NCBI GenBank assembly: GCA_013154095.1
Contig: JAADDD010000004.1
Location: forward strand, 1-64,000
Reading direction: 5' to 3'
DNA from: a bacterium
GTDB taxonomy: Archaea; JAADDD01
DNA length: 64,000 bases
Position numbers and translations under genes: made by a program. Positions 17,302-26,207 of the stretch are shown here, one piece after another. The notes below the pieces were generated by a model. The model was given only the letters and a program-made list of their open reading frames with translations, was not told the origin of the DNA and did no database searches. Position 1 is the first letter of the stretch, and each line of letters begins with the position of its first letter.

Positions 17302-17709
17302 ATGCAGAGTTTTGTAAATCTTATTGTAGAAGAGGGAAAAATAATTGTTGAGTACCAGTGTCAACCAGTTCCAGAAGATCAGATTGATGCACAAATTTCT
17401 CAGCTAGTTGAAAAAGCTTCTAATCCAGAGCAGGCTGCAGAAGTTCTTTCTAGAATCATTCTCAACATGGCATATTATGATATCAAAGATATAGCAGAGC
17501 TAGTGAACTCTATAAATGGAATAAACCTTAAAATAGAAGAAGGACAAAACAAGATAAGATTTATAATTGAATTTCAGAAGGACGAAAAGCTGGAAAAATT
17601 AGCAAAGCTTCTAGCAATTGCTATAGCAAGCTTTCCGCAATGGATAAATGCAAGGTTCCAGAGTGAAGCTCAGGAGCTATTAGATAAAAATACCGGAAAT
17701 GAAAGCTAG
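17302..17709 (+). CDS. Small acidic alpha/beta protein, unknown
   Basis: 135 residues, mostly amphipathic helices in the C-terminal half (LEKLAKLLAIAIASFPQWI) after a short beta region with EGKIIVEY. No catalytic motif, cysteine cluster or signal peptide is seen and the family is not recognised. A good TATA box and no leader point to an independently expressed gene. AT-richer codon use than the PfkB operon upstream. Confidence 0.7.
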   Translation: MQSFVNLIVEEGKIIVEYQCQPVPEDQIDAQISQLVEKASNPEQAAEVLSRIILNMAYYDIKDIAELVNSINGINLKIEEGQNKIRFIIEFQKDEKLEKLAKLLAIAIASFPQWINARFQSEAQELLDKNTGNES

Positions 17710-17711
17710 AA

Positions 17712-17723
17712 AAATTTATAAAG
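17712..17723 (+). promoter_or_regulatory. TATA box for the 29-residue microprotein
   Basis: AAATTTATAAAG is centred about 42 bases before the ATG at 17761, giving a leader of about 17 bases that contains the GGTGG ribosome site at 17750-17754. Confidence 0.45.
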
Positions 17724-17760
17724 TTGCTCAAAGGAAGTTATGGGGAAAAGGTGGAGAAGA

Positions 17761-17850
17761 ATGATTCCTCTACGACGACCTTTCCTGGCAGCACAGGCTG
17801 AAGAAGAGGAAGAACTTTGGTTCGACGAAGAAGAGGAATTCGCGGAGTAA
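17761..17850 (+). CDS. 29-residue acidic microprotein
   Basis: A very short frame with a basic/proline N terminus (MIPLRRPFL), a run of five Glu, then LWFDEEEEFAE before TAA. It has its own TATA box and a GGTGG site seven bases before ATG, which is better translation context than chance would usually give. The alternation of acidic runs and aromatic residues resembles short binding tails of RNA polymerase or ribosome partners. Function unknown; a non-coding origin is possible. Confidence 0.45.
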   Translation: MIPLRRPFLAAQAEEEEELWFDEEEEFAE

Positions 17851-17889
17851 GCTTCTTTGCTTTCTCTGCTATATTTCTTGCTCGGTAGA

Positions 17890-17900
17890 ATATTTAAAAA
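17890..17900 (+). promoter_or_regulatory. TATA box of tRNA-Lys
   Basis: ATATTTAAAAA is centred about 30 bases before the tRNA 5' end. Confidence 0.55.
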
Positions 17901-17925
17901 CTCGCAGAAAAAGATGCAAATTAGT

Positions 17926-17999
17926 GGGCCCGTAGCTCAGCCAGGCAGAGCGTCCGGCTCTTAACCGGAAGGTCGCGGGTTCAAATCCCGCCGGGCCCG
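17926..17999 (+). tRNA. tRNA-Lys (CUU)
   Basis: Acceptor GGGCCCG/CGGGCCC, anticodon loop CTCTTAA on TCCGG/CCGGA giving CUU, T arm GGGTTCAAATCCC, discriminator G. CCA is encoded at 18000-18002, three bases from the stop codon of the convergent gene. Confidence 0.96.
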
Positions 18000-18004
18000 C
18001 CAGT

Positions 18005-18874
18005 TTAGTGCAGCAGCACAGCATTTTCTATTTGAGCATCAATTTCTAGCACTATCTTGTCTATGGCTCGCCAAATTTTCTTAGGTAAATCATAAGCATC
18101 GAGCTCTCCGAGAACTTCTTGGTTGTCTGTTTTTATTGCCTCGAGCACGATTTTCATCCAGTTAACGTGCTTCAGCAATTTAGTTAGCTGTAAGCACTTT
18201 GTTTCCGCTGCATCAAAGCAAATTTCTTGCCTTCTTCCAGCTTTTCTTGAAAGCACAATTGTACAGCCATTTACAAGTTCTAGCTTACAGGAAACGGGAA
18301 TTCCTCTGTTAATTGTTTCAAGGACTACATATTTCTTTATTGCTAATTTATTTCTTGGCAACAGTGCAAGCGGATGCCATGCTAGATCTCTGACAATGTT
18401 TGCGTCTATTTCCCTTATTCTTTTATTTACTGGAACCTTGAACGATTTTCCTTCGATTGTAGCAGGCTCTGGAAGAGGCACAGACCAGACTAAGAGCTGG
18501 GGCTCGAAGTTTCCTGCTTCTTCCACCATCAGCCGCGTTGGCAAGAAAACGTAAATGTTGTCGGTAACGTGCTCGCGCAAAACATTCAGCACGTCCATGT
18601 ATGTTTTGTAGTTGTCTGCAGCTGGCTTTTCTAGAATGCAGTACCTGCACCTTATTTTCAGGTCTCTTAGCGCACAAGCAACAGAATAAAATGCGTGATA
18701 TGGAACAGAAACAATAATTAAGTCAAAGTACCTGTCCTTGACCTGTTCTTTTATCAGGTAGTAATTTCTTCCGTAGCTGAAAGGATTGATTCCAAAGACC
18801 TCGCGGATGTTATTTACCCAGCGCTTCCCCTGCACGCCAGTACCTCCTATGACAAGTGCTTTGTCAATGTGCAT
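18005..18874 (-). CDS. Gfo/Idh/MocA-like NAD(P)-binding protein
   Basis: 289 residues with a Rossmann start (VIGGTGVQGKRW near residue 8) and, about 75 residues later, an LEKPAAD segment like the conserved EKP of Gfo/Idh/MocA oxidoreductases. The C-terminal half forms a mixed domain with a conserved-looking DLAWHPLALL, where the family has its substrate-binding His. Likely a dehydrogenase of a sugar-like or small metabolite; substrate unknown. Starts ten bases after the TrpRS stop on the same strand, so probably cotranscribed. Confidence 0.75.
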   Translation of the reverse strand: MHIDKALVIGGTGVQGKRWVNNIREVFGINPFSYGRNYYLIKEQVKDRYFDLIIVSVPYHAFYSVACALRDLKIRCRYCILEKPAADNYKTYMDVLNVLREHVTDNIYVFLPTRLMVEEAGNFEPQLLVWSVPLPEPATIEGKSFKVPVNKRIREIDANIVRDLAWHPLALLPRNKLAIKKYVVLETINRGIPVSCKLELVNGCTIVLSRKAGRRQEICFDAAETKCLQLTKLLKHVNWMKIVLEAIKTDNQEVLGELDAYDLPKKIWRAIDKIVLEIDAQIENAVLLH

Positions 18875-18884
18875 ATGAGATATG

Positions 18885-19958
18885 CTATGATTCTTTATAT
18901 AAAAAGTATTCTTTTAAGCGTTCCTTGATCTCTTCTTTCCGCTGTCGATGCTCGCTGAGAAACTGCAACAGGAACTCTGCGAGCTCTTCCTTACACTCCT
19001 TACACGTTCTTTCTCCCGTCCTGCACTCTTGGTAAATTTTTTCTATTCTTGAATCATCTGGACAGAGAAAATAAAAATAGAAATACACAGTGCACTTCTC
19101 TGGGTTACCTCCATATTTCTTTTGCTCTTCTAGCGATTTTGCTCCTCCAGTTACAGCATTTTTTAGCTTTCTCTTTACTGTTTCTTCGTTGTCTGTTAAG
19201 TAAATTGCAGAACTAGGATTGGAAGCGCTCATCTTGCCTTCTAGTCCAGTGAGCGGAGGCAAGTACTTAACATACAGCGAGGCTGGCTTCGGCATGGAAA
19301 GTTCTGCTGCTAGGTCTCTTACTAGCCGCATGTATGGATCCTGGTCTATGCCCACTATAACTAAGATATTTTCGATTTTTTCTTCCAGGAATGGTAGCAT
19401 GATGTGTGTTGTCTGGAGCGCAGGATAGAATATAAGACCGATGTTTGTGCTTTCAGAAAAGCCAAAGATACCTTTTACTGTACTAAAAGTAGTGCGCTTC
19501 GCAAACAGTGCAGCATACTTGTAGTAGTGTCCAATATGCTTGAAATCTAGCACAATTTTTGTTTTTTCTGGAGAAAAGCCTAGAGCAAGAATGTCGAGCG
19601 CATTTTCTAGCGCGTACTTCTCTACTTGTTCAAGCTCCAGCTTCCGCGCAAAATATTTCTCGTCGTCAGAGAATGGAATATACACTTTAGTATTATATTT
19701 ATCATGAAAATATTTTACTAATAAATATGGAACTAAGTGCCCGAGATGCACGTTCTCTGATGGTCCCCTGCCGCAAACAATAGCCGAGGGTCCAGCCAGC
19801 CTAGAAAAGAACAGGTCGAAGTCTCTGTGCGCGAAGGCTATCCTGCGCCTGAACATGTAGAAATCTGGACCTGTCTCCAGCTGCTTCACGCCAAACTCTT
19901 TTATTATCTTGGAGTAGTCAACTGCACCACTAACCTCGTACGCCGTGATCTTAGCCAT
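18885..19958 (-). CDS. trpS: Tryptophanyl-tRNA synthetase
   Basis: 357 residues from the ATG at 19958 (MAKITAYEV), chosen over an upstream frame because the TATA box at 19975-19984 lies just before it. Class I motifs are HLGH within PSENVHLGHL and KMSAS within GLEGKMSASNPSSA, the TrpRS-specific form. A Cys-rich segment near the end (CRTGERTCKECK) may bind zinc. Length fits archaeal/eukaryal TrpRS. It is divergent from rpoH. Confidence 0.96.
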   Translation of the reverse strand: MAKITAYEVSGAVDYSKIIKEFGVKQLETGPDFYMFRRRIAFAHRDFDLFFSRLAGPSAIVCGRGPSENVHLGHLVPYLLVKYFHDKYNTKVYIPFSDDEKYFARKLELEQVEKYALENALDILALGFSPEKTKIVLDFKHIGHYYKYAALFAKRTTFSTVKGIFGFSESTNIGLIFYPALQTTHIMLPFLEEKIENILVIVGIDQDPYMRLVRDLAAELSMPKPASLYVKYLPPLTGLEGKMSASNPSSAIYLTDNEETVKRKLKNAVTGGAKSLEEQKKYGGNPEKCTVYFYFYFLCPDDSRIEKIYQECRTGERTCKECKEELAEFLLQFLSEHRQRKEEIKERLKEYFLYKES

Positions 19959-19972
19959 TACCCCACGGGTAA

Positions 19973-19987
19973 CCTTTTTATAATACC
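19973..19987. promoter_or_regulatory. Shared TATA box between trpS and rpoH
   Basis: CCTTTTTATAATACC lies 30 bases before the rpoH ATG at 20010 and, read on the other strand (ATTATAAAAAG), about 20 bases before trpS. One element could serve both directions. Confidence 0.5.
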
Positions 19988-20009
19988 CGCGATGATAAAA
20001 CTCGAGCGC

Positions 20010-20252
20010 ATGACTAAAATAAAAAGGTTTTCTGTCCTGGAGCACGAGCTCGTGCCAAAACACGTCGTGCTCCCTCGCGAAGAGGCCGAACAGCTCCTGC
20101 GCCAGCTAGGTGTATCTAAGGCAAAGCTGCCAAAAATTTCTAGAGATGACCCTGTAGTAAAGGAGCTTGGCGCGAAGCCAGGCGACATAATTAAAATAAT
20201 CCGCAAGAATCCGTTTGGTGGCACCTCAATATATTACCGGGTTGTGAAATGA
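20010..20252 (+). CDS. rpoH: RNA polymerase subunit H (Rpb5 C-terminal homologue)
   Basis: 80 residues from the ATG at 20010. The family signature FSVLEHELVPKHVVLPREEA begins at residue 6 and the C-terminal PGDIIKIIRKNPFGGTSIYYRVV matches RpoH/Rpb5. A longer in-frame extension upstream overlaps trpS and crosses the TATA box, so it was rejected. First gene of the RNA polymerase operon, with ATGA overlap on rpoB''. Confidence 0.95.
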   Translation: MTKIKRFSVLEHELVPKHVVLPREEAEQLLRQLGVSKAKLPKISRDDPVVKELGAKPGDIIKIIRKNPFGGTSIYYRVVK

Positions 20253-21784
20253 TGGAATATAGCTTAGAGGACATGGAAAAATTTCTGGAGCAGTACTTTT
20301 CTGCTCCAGAACGATTGATAGAAAACCAGCTTGCTTCTTTTAATCATTTCGTGGAGCGTAGACTTCCTTATGTTCTCCTGGAAAAAGTAGGAAAGTTCGA
20401 GGCAAAGGTTGCAGACGTAAAGATCTACTTCAGAGAAGTTAAGCTAGAAAAGCCAAAGCAGCCTTCAGGCTCTCCGCTCTATCCTCTTTATGCTAGACTA
20501 ACAGACCAAACGTATGCAGGCGATGTGCAGGCAGTCATTGATGTGGTCGCAGAAGGAAAAGAGCACACAGAAACAATCACTTTAGGCAAGTTCCCTGTAA
20601 TGGTGCGTTCCTGTGCATGCTGGCTTTCAGAGATGTCAAGAGAAGATATAATAAAATTAGGCGAAGATCCGGAAGATCCAGGTGGATACTTCATTATTAA
20701 CGGCAACCAGCGCTGCATAGTGCACTGTATAGATATAGGCGATAATAGAATAATTTGTAAGGAAGAAGGCAAAGAAGAGAAGAAAGAGTATATTGCTGAA
20801 ATTTTCTCTCAAGGCATCACCTACAAAACACCGCTGCTTCCTATCAACGAGCTAAGTCCTAGAGGAAAGGTTTCTGTGAGACTGAGGAGTAACGGAATCT
20901 TTGTAGTAGAATTTCCACGGATCATTGCTCCAGTACCTCTAATTCCTTTGGTGCGTCTTCTCGGCATCTCTTCGGACAAAGAAATTTTCGATGAGCTGAA
21001 CATTGGTGCGGGCGATGCTGCTCTTATCATTCTTAAAAACATAGAGAAATACCCTCTTAAACCAGAAAAAGAACTGTACGCAGAAATAGGCAAATATATA
21101 ATAAAATTTAGGACAATAGAAGATATAAAAGCGCGCGTAGACGCTATTCTAGATAGGTTCTTGCTACCGCATATTGGCACTACACCAGACGTGCGAGAAG
21201 ACAAGGCTAGAATGCTGCTGTTCCTTGCCAGAAAAACGCTGGAGCTACGCTATGGTCTCAGAGAGCCAGACGACAAAGACCACTTAATGAACAAGAAAGT
21301 GAAGTCTGTCTCGAAGCTACTAGAAATGGTACTAGAGGATGCCTTGCGCCAGTTGCTGGTTGACCTAGACAACCAGCTCACTAACTACCTTCGCAGACAT
21401 GGTAGCGTGAAGAACATTAGGATAAAAACAGTGCTGCGGAATTATATCTTTACTAACGCCGTGCAGTCAAGGTTCGCGCTTGGTCTCTGGCCAGACAGTG
21501 CTACCGGAGTCTGCCAGTTTATGCATATTTATAACAGGTCAATTATTCTTTCATACCTGCGCAGAGCAAAGGCAGCGCACATTAGCAGGAAGCTTGCTCA
21601 CTTTGAGGTGCGCGACCTGCACGGTACTCATTTTGGTAGGCTAGATCCTGCAGCAACGCCTGAAAGCCAGAACCTTGGACTCGTGCTCCAGCTGGCACTG
21701 CTTGCCCAGATCACTGAAGGGTTGCACCCTGAAGAAGACAAGAAGATAGTGGAACTGCTGCGCAGGCTAGGCGTGAAACAATGA
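20249..21784 (+). CDS. rpoB2: RNA polymerase subunit B'' (N-terminal half of B)
   Basis: 511 residues covering the N-terminal lobe of the second-largest RNA polymerase subunit. It opens with an Rpb2-like FNHFVERRLPYVL helix, contains GYFIINGNQRCIV and ends near HGTHFGRLDPAATPESQNLGL split at the usual B''/B' junction. The split B subunit is typical of methanogens, halophiles and several reduced archaea. Overlaps of ATGA type couple it to rpoH and rpoB'. Confidence 0.96.
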   Translation: MMEYSLEDMEKFLEQYFSAPERLIENQLASFNHFVERRLPYVLLEKVGKFEAKVADVKIYFREVKLEKPKQPSGSPLYPLYARLTDQTYAGDVQAVIDVVAEGKEHTETITLGKFPVMVRSCACWLSEMSREDIIKLGEDPEDPGGYFIINGNQRCIVHCIDIGDNRIICKEEGKEEKKEYIAEIFSQGITYKTPLLPINELSPRGKVSVRLRSNGIFVVEFPRIIAPVPLIPLVRLLGISSDKEIFDELNIGAGDAALIILKNIEKYPLKPEKELYAEIGKYIIKFRTIEDIKARVDAILDRFLLPHIGTTPDVREDKARMLLFLARKTLELRYGLREPDDKDHLMNKKVKSVSKLLEMVLEDALRQLLVDLDNQLTNYLRRHGSVKNIRIKTVLRNYIFTNAVQSRFALGLWPDSATGVCQFMHIYNRSIILSYLRRAKAAHISRKLAHFEVRDLHGTHFGRLDPAATPESQNLGLVLQLALLAQITEGLHPEEDKKIVELLRRLGVKQ

Positions 21785-23619
21785 GACCAGCCGACGTCAT
21801 TTATAATGGAAAATATATCGGCAAAGTAGAAAATCCTGCTGCTTTCGTGGAAGAAGTTAAAAAACTGCGCAGGCACGGAAAGCTGCCGTTAGAGCTTAAC
21901 ATTGCCTATATTCCTGAAACAAACGAGGTTCACATATACACGGATGATTCTCGCCTCCGCAGACCTTTAATCGTAGTAAAAAACGGCAAGCCGTTGCTGA
22001 CAAAGAAACACCTCGAGCAGCTCTTGCAGGGTAAGCTTACCTGGAACGATCTTGTGCGTCAAGGCGTTATAGAATACTTGGATGCCTGCGAAGAAGAGAA
22101 TGCCTACATTGCTCTCTATCCTGATGAGTTGACAGAAGAGCACACGCACCTAGAAATTCTGCCATACATCTTTCTTTGTCTGTTTACCGGCAACATTCCG
22201 TTCCTCGAGCATCTACCTTTCCAGCGCATCACTATTGCTGTCTCTAAGGCGAAACGTGCACTAGGTTATACATTCTCTAACTGGTTCTACCGCGTAGATA
22301 CAGAGCTGCACCTCCAGTACTATGTGCAGAGCCCGCTAGTTACTACGAAGTACCAGAAAATTTCTGGCATAGACAAGCGGCCTTACGGCTTCAACGTGGT
22401 CGTTGCCCTGCTCTCCTATGAAGGCTACAACATGGAAGACGCTATTGTGTTCAACAAGGCTAGCATAGAGCGTGGACTTTTCCGCTCTGTTTGGATAAGG
22501 ACTTACAAGATCGAGCAGAACCTTTACCCAGGAGGCACGAAGGACGAATTTGGCATCCCTGATAAGTACGTTCAGGGATATAGGGGAGAAGAAAAATACC
22601 ATGCGATAGACGAGGACGGACTTGCTCGCCCAGAAGAGAAAGTGCGCGAGTACGACGTGCTTGTGGGCAGGATCAGCCCTCCTAGGTTCTTGCAGGAGCT
22701 TATCCCTACGCACAGCCTGGCAGAATTTAGGCGCGACTCTTCGCTGACAGTGCGACCAGAAGAGGAAGGCATAGTCGACTCTGTTTTTATAATTTACAAG
22801 GAAGCAGGGCTGAAGAAAATCAAGGTCCGCGTGCGCAACGAGATGGTTCCAGAAATTGGCGACAAGTTCAATACCTGGCACGGGCAGAAAGGAGTCATCG
22901 GCTACATTGCGCCGCAAGAAGACTTGCCGTTTTCTGCAGAAACAGGTATTGTGCCTGACCTGCTCTTCGACCCGCACTCTATTCCTTCACGCATGACAGT
23001 CAGTTACCTGCTAGAAATGCTCACGGGAAAGGCTGCAGCACTTAAAGGTTACCCGCTCGATGCTACACCTTTCAGGTACAAAGAAGAGGAGAAAAGAGAG
23101 ATGTACGAGCACATAAAGAAAATTCTCGCGCACTACGGTTTCAAGAGTAACGGAACAGAAGTATTCTACGATGGAATAACTGGAGAAAAACTAAAAATGG
23201 AGGTCTTTACTGGAGTAGTCTACTACCAGAAGCTCAGCTACATGGCAGCAACAAAGTACCATGTGCGCGCTCGTGGTCCAGTGCAGGTACTCACGAAGCA
23301 GCCAACAGAGGGTAAGTCCAAAGAAGGCGGCATAAAGTTCGGCGAAATGGAAAAAGATGCCCTGCTAGGTTACGGTGCAGCGGCTTCGCTGGTTGACCGC
23401 TACCTAGAAAACTCCGATGCCTACGAGATCTGGGTAGACAAGAACACCGGTCTTGTCTGCTACTACGACTATAACCAGAACAAAGTTATCTGTCCCTCGA
23501 AAGATGCTCAGCCAGTAAAAGTTGTCGTGCCTTATGCTTTCAAGCTCTTGCTCGATGAGTTAATAGCTTTGGGAATCTGGCCAAGACTCAAGGTCAGCGA
23601 CATAGGTGAGAACAAATGA
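21781..23619 (+). CDS. rpoB1: RNA polymerase subunit B' (C-terminal half of B)
   Basis: 612 residues. Diagnostic segments are GYNMEDAIVFNKAS, GDKFNTWHGQKGVIG (hybrid-binding and active-site flank), and KFGEMEKDALLGYGAA near the C terminus. The usual C-terminal CxxC...CxxC zinc ribbon is degenerate: only one Cys remains on each side (VCYYD and ICPSK), so zinc binding there is probably lost. Coupled by ATGA to both neighbours. Confidence 0.96.
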   Translation: MRPADVIYNGKYIGKVENPAAFVEEVKKLRRHGKLPLELNIAYIPETNEVHIYTDDSRLRRPLIVVKNGKPLLTKKHLEQLLQGKLTWNDLVRQGVIEYLDACEEENAYIALYPDELTEEHTHLEILPYIFLCLFTGNIPFLEHLPFQRITIAVSKAKRALGYTFSNWFYRVDTELHLQYYVQSPLVTTKYQKISGIDKRPYGFNVVVALLSYEGYNMEDAIVFNKASIERGLFRSVWIRTYKIEQNLYPGGTKDEFGIPDKYVQGYRGEEKYHAIDEDGLARPEEKVREYDVLVGRISPPRFLQELIPTHSLAEFRRDSSLTVRPEEEGIVDSVFIIYKEAGLKKIKVRVRNEMVPEIGDKFNTWHGQKGVIGYIAPQEDLPFSAETGIVPDLLFDPHSIPSRMTVSYLLEMLTGKAAALKGYPLDATPFRYKEEEKREMYEHIKKILAHYGFKSNGTEVFYDGITGEKLKMEVFTGVVYYQKLSYMAATKYHVRARGPVQVLTKQPTEGKSKEGGIKFGEMEKDALLGYGAAASLVDRYLENSDAYEIWVDKNTGLVCYYDYNQNKVICPSKDAQPVKVVVPYAFKLLLDELIALGIWPRLKVSDIGENK

Positions 23620-26207
23620 AGCCGTACATTTGCGGCATAGAATTTAGGCTGCTGCCTCCTTGGCTCATAAAGCAGCTCGCTGTAGTTGAAATAAATAAGG
23701 CAAGAACCTACGACGAAGACGGATATCCTGTTGCTGGCGGAGTAATGGACCAGCGCCTAGGCGTGGTAGATCCAGGACTTACCTGCAGGACCTGCGGCGC
23801 CCGCGCGGGTATTTGTCCTGGTCACTTCGGCTACATCGAGTTAGTGAAGCCTGTAGTCAATGTGCTCTTTGCCGAGCATATCTACAAAGTGCTGCAGGCT
23901 ACGTGCGAGAAATGTGGCAGGATAAAGCTTTCTGAAAAAACAATAAAGAAACTAGTAAAGGTGCAGGAAAAAATAAAGAACGGAAACGAAAAGTACAAGC
24001 TGCTAAACAAGATAGCCCAAAAAGCAGCAAAAGTAGAAAAATGTCCGCACTGCGGTCATCCTAATACGCGCATAGTCTTCGAGAAACCCTACTACTACTA
24101 CATTGAGCGCGAAGGAGAAAGGGAAATGCTTGATCCTGAACAGATAAAGTCCTGGCTAGAAAGGATTCCTGACGAAGATGCCCGCGCTCTTGGTTTTGGT
24201 CCAGAAAACAGACCGGAATGGATGATTATTACTGTCCTGCCTGTACCTCCTGTAACAGTTAGGCCCTCGATTGTCCTAGAAACAGGCAGGCGTTCAGAAG
24301 ACGATCTCACGCACAAGCTAGTAGATATAATTAGGATAAATAATGATCTAAAAGATAAATTAGAAAAGGGCGTGCCCAAAGCCACGATTTTCTCGACCTG
24401 GATGGGCCTGCAGTACCATGTGGCTACATACATGCACAACAGACTCTCCGGTGTTCCGCTCTCCAAGCACAGAAGCACTAATGTGCTGATCAAGGGCATT
24501 ATTCAGCGTCTTGGTGGCAAGGAAGGCTTGTTCAGGTACAACTTGATCGGTAAGCGCGTGAACTTCACTGCACGCTGCGTTATCTCGCCCGATAATTACA
24601 TAGCCCTGGACGAAGTAGGTGTGCCGCGCATCATCGCAGAGAAGCTCACGATCACCGTGCCAGTCACGCGCTATAATATAGAAGAGTGCAGGCAGTACAT
24701 TCTCCGCTACCCACAGTATCCCTGCGCTCTCTACGTAGTCGACAAGGATGGATTTAGGATCAAGGTAAACGAAGCAAACAAGCAGCGCCTAGCAGAAGAG
24801 TTAGCTCCTGGCTACAAAATAGAGCGCCAGCTAATCGAAGGCGACTATGTAATTTTCCACCGCTATCCTACCCTGCACAGGCTCAACGTGCTTGGACACC
24901 GTGTCAGGATCTTCGACAGCAAGACGCTCCGCATGCACGTCAACGTCTGTGTGCCCTACAACGCAGACTTCGACGGCGACGAGATGCAGATACACGTGCT
25001 GCAGAATCTAGAGGCTCAGGCAGAGCTCCGCGAAATTCTAGCACTCACGCACAACATAATCTCTCCCAGGTACGGTGCTCCTATCATTGGCTTACGGCTA
25101 GACATTATTACATACTTGTACATTCTAACTTCCCGCGATACTTTACTTGACAAGGAAACTGCAGCTGACCTGCTAGGCGCTGTTGGCATCACCGAGCTGC
25201 CTGAGCCTGACGTAGAAAAGGATGGCAAGAAATACTGGTCAGGCAAGCTGATTTTTAGTCAGCTCCTACCTAGAGATTTTAACTTAGAAGTCATTGAAGA
25301 TCCGAATGCTCCGCCCGAAAGTGATGTCAATCTTATAATTAAACAAGGAAGGTTGATTTCTGGAAGAATAAGAAAGAAGTATGTTGCTCCAGAAAAAGGC
25401 ATTATTATCGAGAAACTATACTATTATTACGGACCAGAAAGGTGCAGGCAGTTCATCGAGCAGGCTACGCGCCTAGCACTCCGCTTCGAGCGCTACCTTG
25501 GCTATTCGTTCAGCACTGATGACATAGAACTACCAGAAGAGCTCCGCCAGCAGGTGCGCGCCGTAGTGCAGGAATCGCTCAAGAAAATAAAAGAACTGGT
25601 AGAAAGAGTAGAAAAAGGCGAAGAAGAAATTCCTCTAGGAGTACCTAAATATGACTACCTAGAAAATAAAATTAATGAAATAACTGCTGAAGCCAAGTCA
25701 AGGATAGCTGAGCTGGTGGCGAAGAACATCGACAGGAGCAGGAACCGCATGATCATAATGATCGATTCTGGCGCGCGCGGAAACATCGAGAACTTGGTGC
25801 AAATGGCAGGTATTATCGGCCAGGTAAACCTCCGCGGCGAGCGCATCAAGCGAGGCTATCACGGCAGGGTGCTGCCACACGTAAAGAAAGGCGAGGATCC
25901 AGTGAGCCGTGGATACATTATTCACGGATTCTTGGAAGGCTTTACTCCGCTAGAAATGTTTCCTGGCTGCGCTGCTGCCAGAGACTCGCTCGCGGACAAG
26001 ACGATCAAGACACAGATTTCTGGCTACACTTACCGCAAGACCGTCTTCTCGCTGTATGACCTCAAGACAGATCCGGAAGGCAAAGTTATTAACGAGAAAG
26101 GCGAAGTTATACAGTTCATTTATGGAGAAGACGGTATCTGGCCAGGATATTCCGAGAATGGTACAATTGACATAGAATATATTATCAAGAAGAACCTGGA
26201 GGGATGA
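23616..26207 (+). CDS. rpoA1: RNA polymerase subunit A'
   Basis: 863 residues, N-terminal part of the largest subunit. It carries the zinc motifs CRTCGARAGICPGH (near residue 55) and CEKC...CPHC, the magnesium-binding catalytic loop NADFDGDEMQIHV, and the bridge-helix region GCAAARDSLADKTIKTQISGY near the end. The A'/A'' split is universal in archaea. Start by ATGA overlap with rpoB'. Confidence 0.97.
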   Translation: MKPYICGIEFRLLPPWLIKQLAVVEINKARTYDEDGYPVAGGVMDQRLGVVDPGLTCRTCGARAGICPGHFGYIELVKPVVNVLFAEHIYKVLQATCEKCGRIKLSEKTIKKLVKVQEKIKNGNEKYKLLNKIAQKAAKVEKCPHCGHPNTRIVFEKPYYYYIEREGEREMLDPEQIKSWLERIPDEDARALGFGPENRPEWMIITVLPVPPVTVRPSIVLETGRRSEDDLTHKLVDIIRINNDLKDKLEKGVPKATIFSTWMGLQYHVATYMHNRLSGVPLSKHRSTNVLIKGIIQRLGGKEGLFRYNLIGKRVNFTARCVISPDNYIALDEVGVPRIIAEKLTITVPVTRYNIEECRQYILRYPQYPCALYVVDKDGFRIKVNEANKQRLAEELAPGYKIERQLIEGDYVIFHRYPTLHRLNVLGHRVRIFDSKTLRMHVNVCVPYNADFDGDEMQIHVLQNLEAQAELREILALTHNIISPRYGAPIIGLRLDIITYLYILTSRDTLLDKETAADLLGAVGITELPEPDVEKDGKKYWSGKLIFSQLLPRDFNLEVIEDPNAPPESDVNLIIKQGRLISGRIRKKYVAPEKGIIIEKLYYYYGPERCRQFIEQATRLALRFERYLGYSFSTDDIELPEELRQQVRAVVQESLKKIKELVERVEKGEEEIPLGVPKYDYLENKINEITAEAKSRIAELVAKNIDRSRNRMIIMIDSGARGNIENLVQMAGIIGQVNLRGERIKRGYHGRVLPHVKKGEDPVSRGYIIHGFLEGFTPLEMFPGCAAARDSLADKTIKTQISGYTYRKTVFSLYDLKTDPEGKVINEKGEVIQFIYGEDGIWPGYSENGTIDIEYIIKKNLEG

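Noticed and set aside
19827..20009. N-terminal extension of RpoH
   Set aside because: It lies over trpS and the TATA box, and RpoH homologues begin just before FSVLEHELVPKH.
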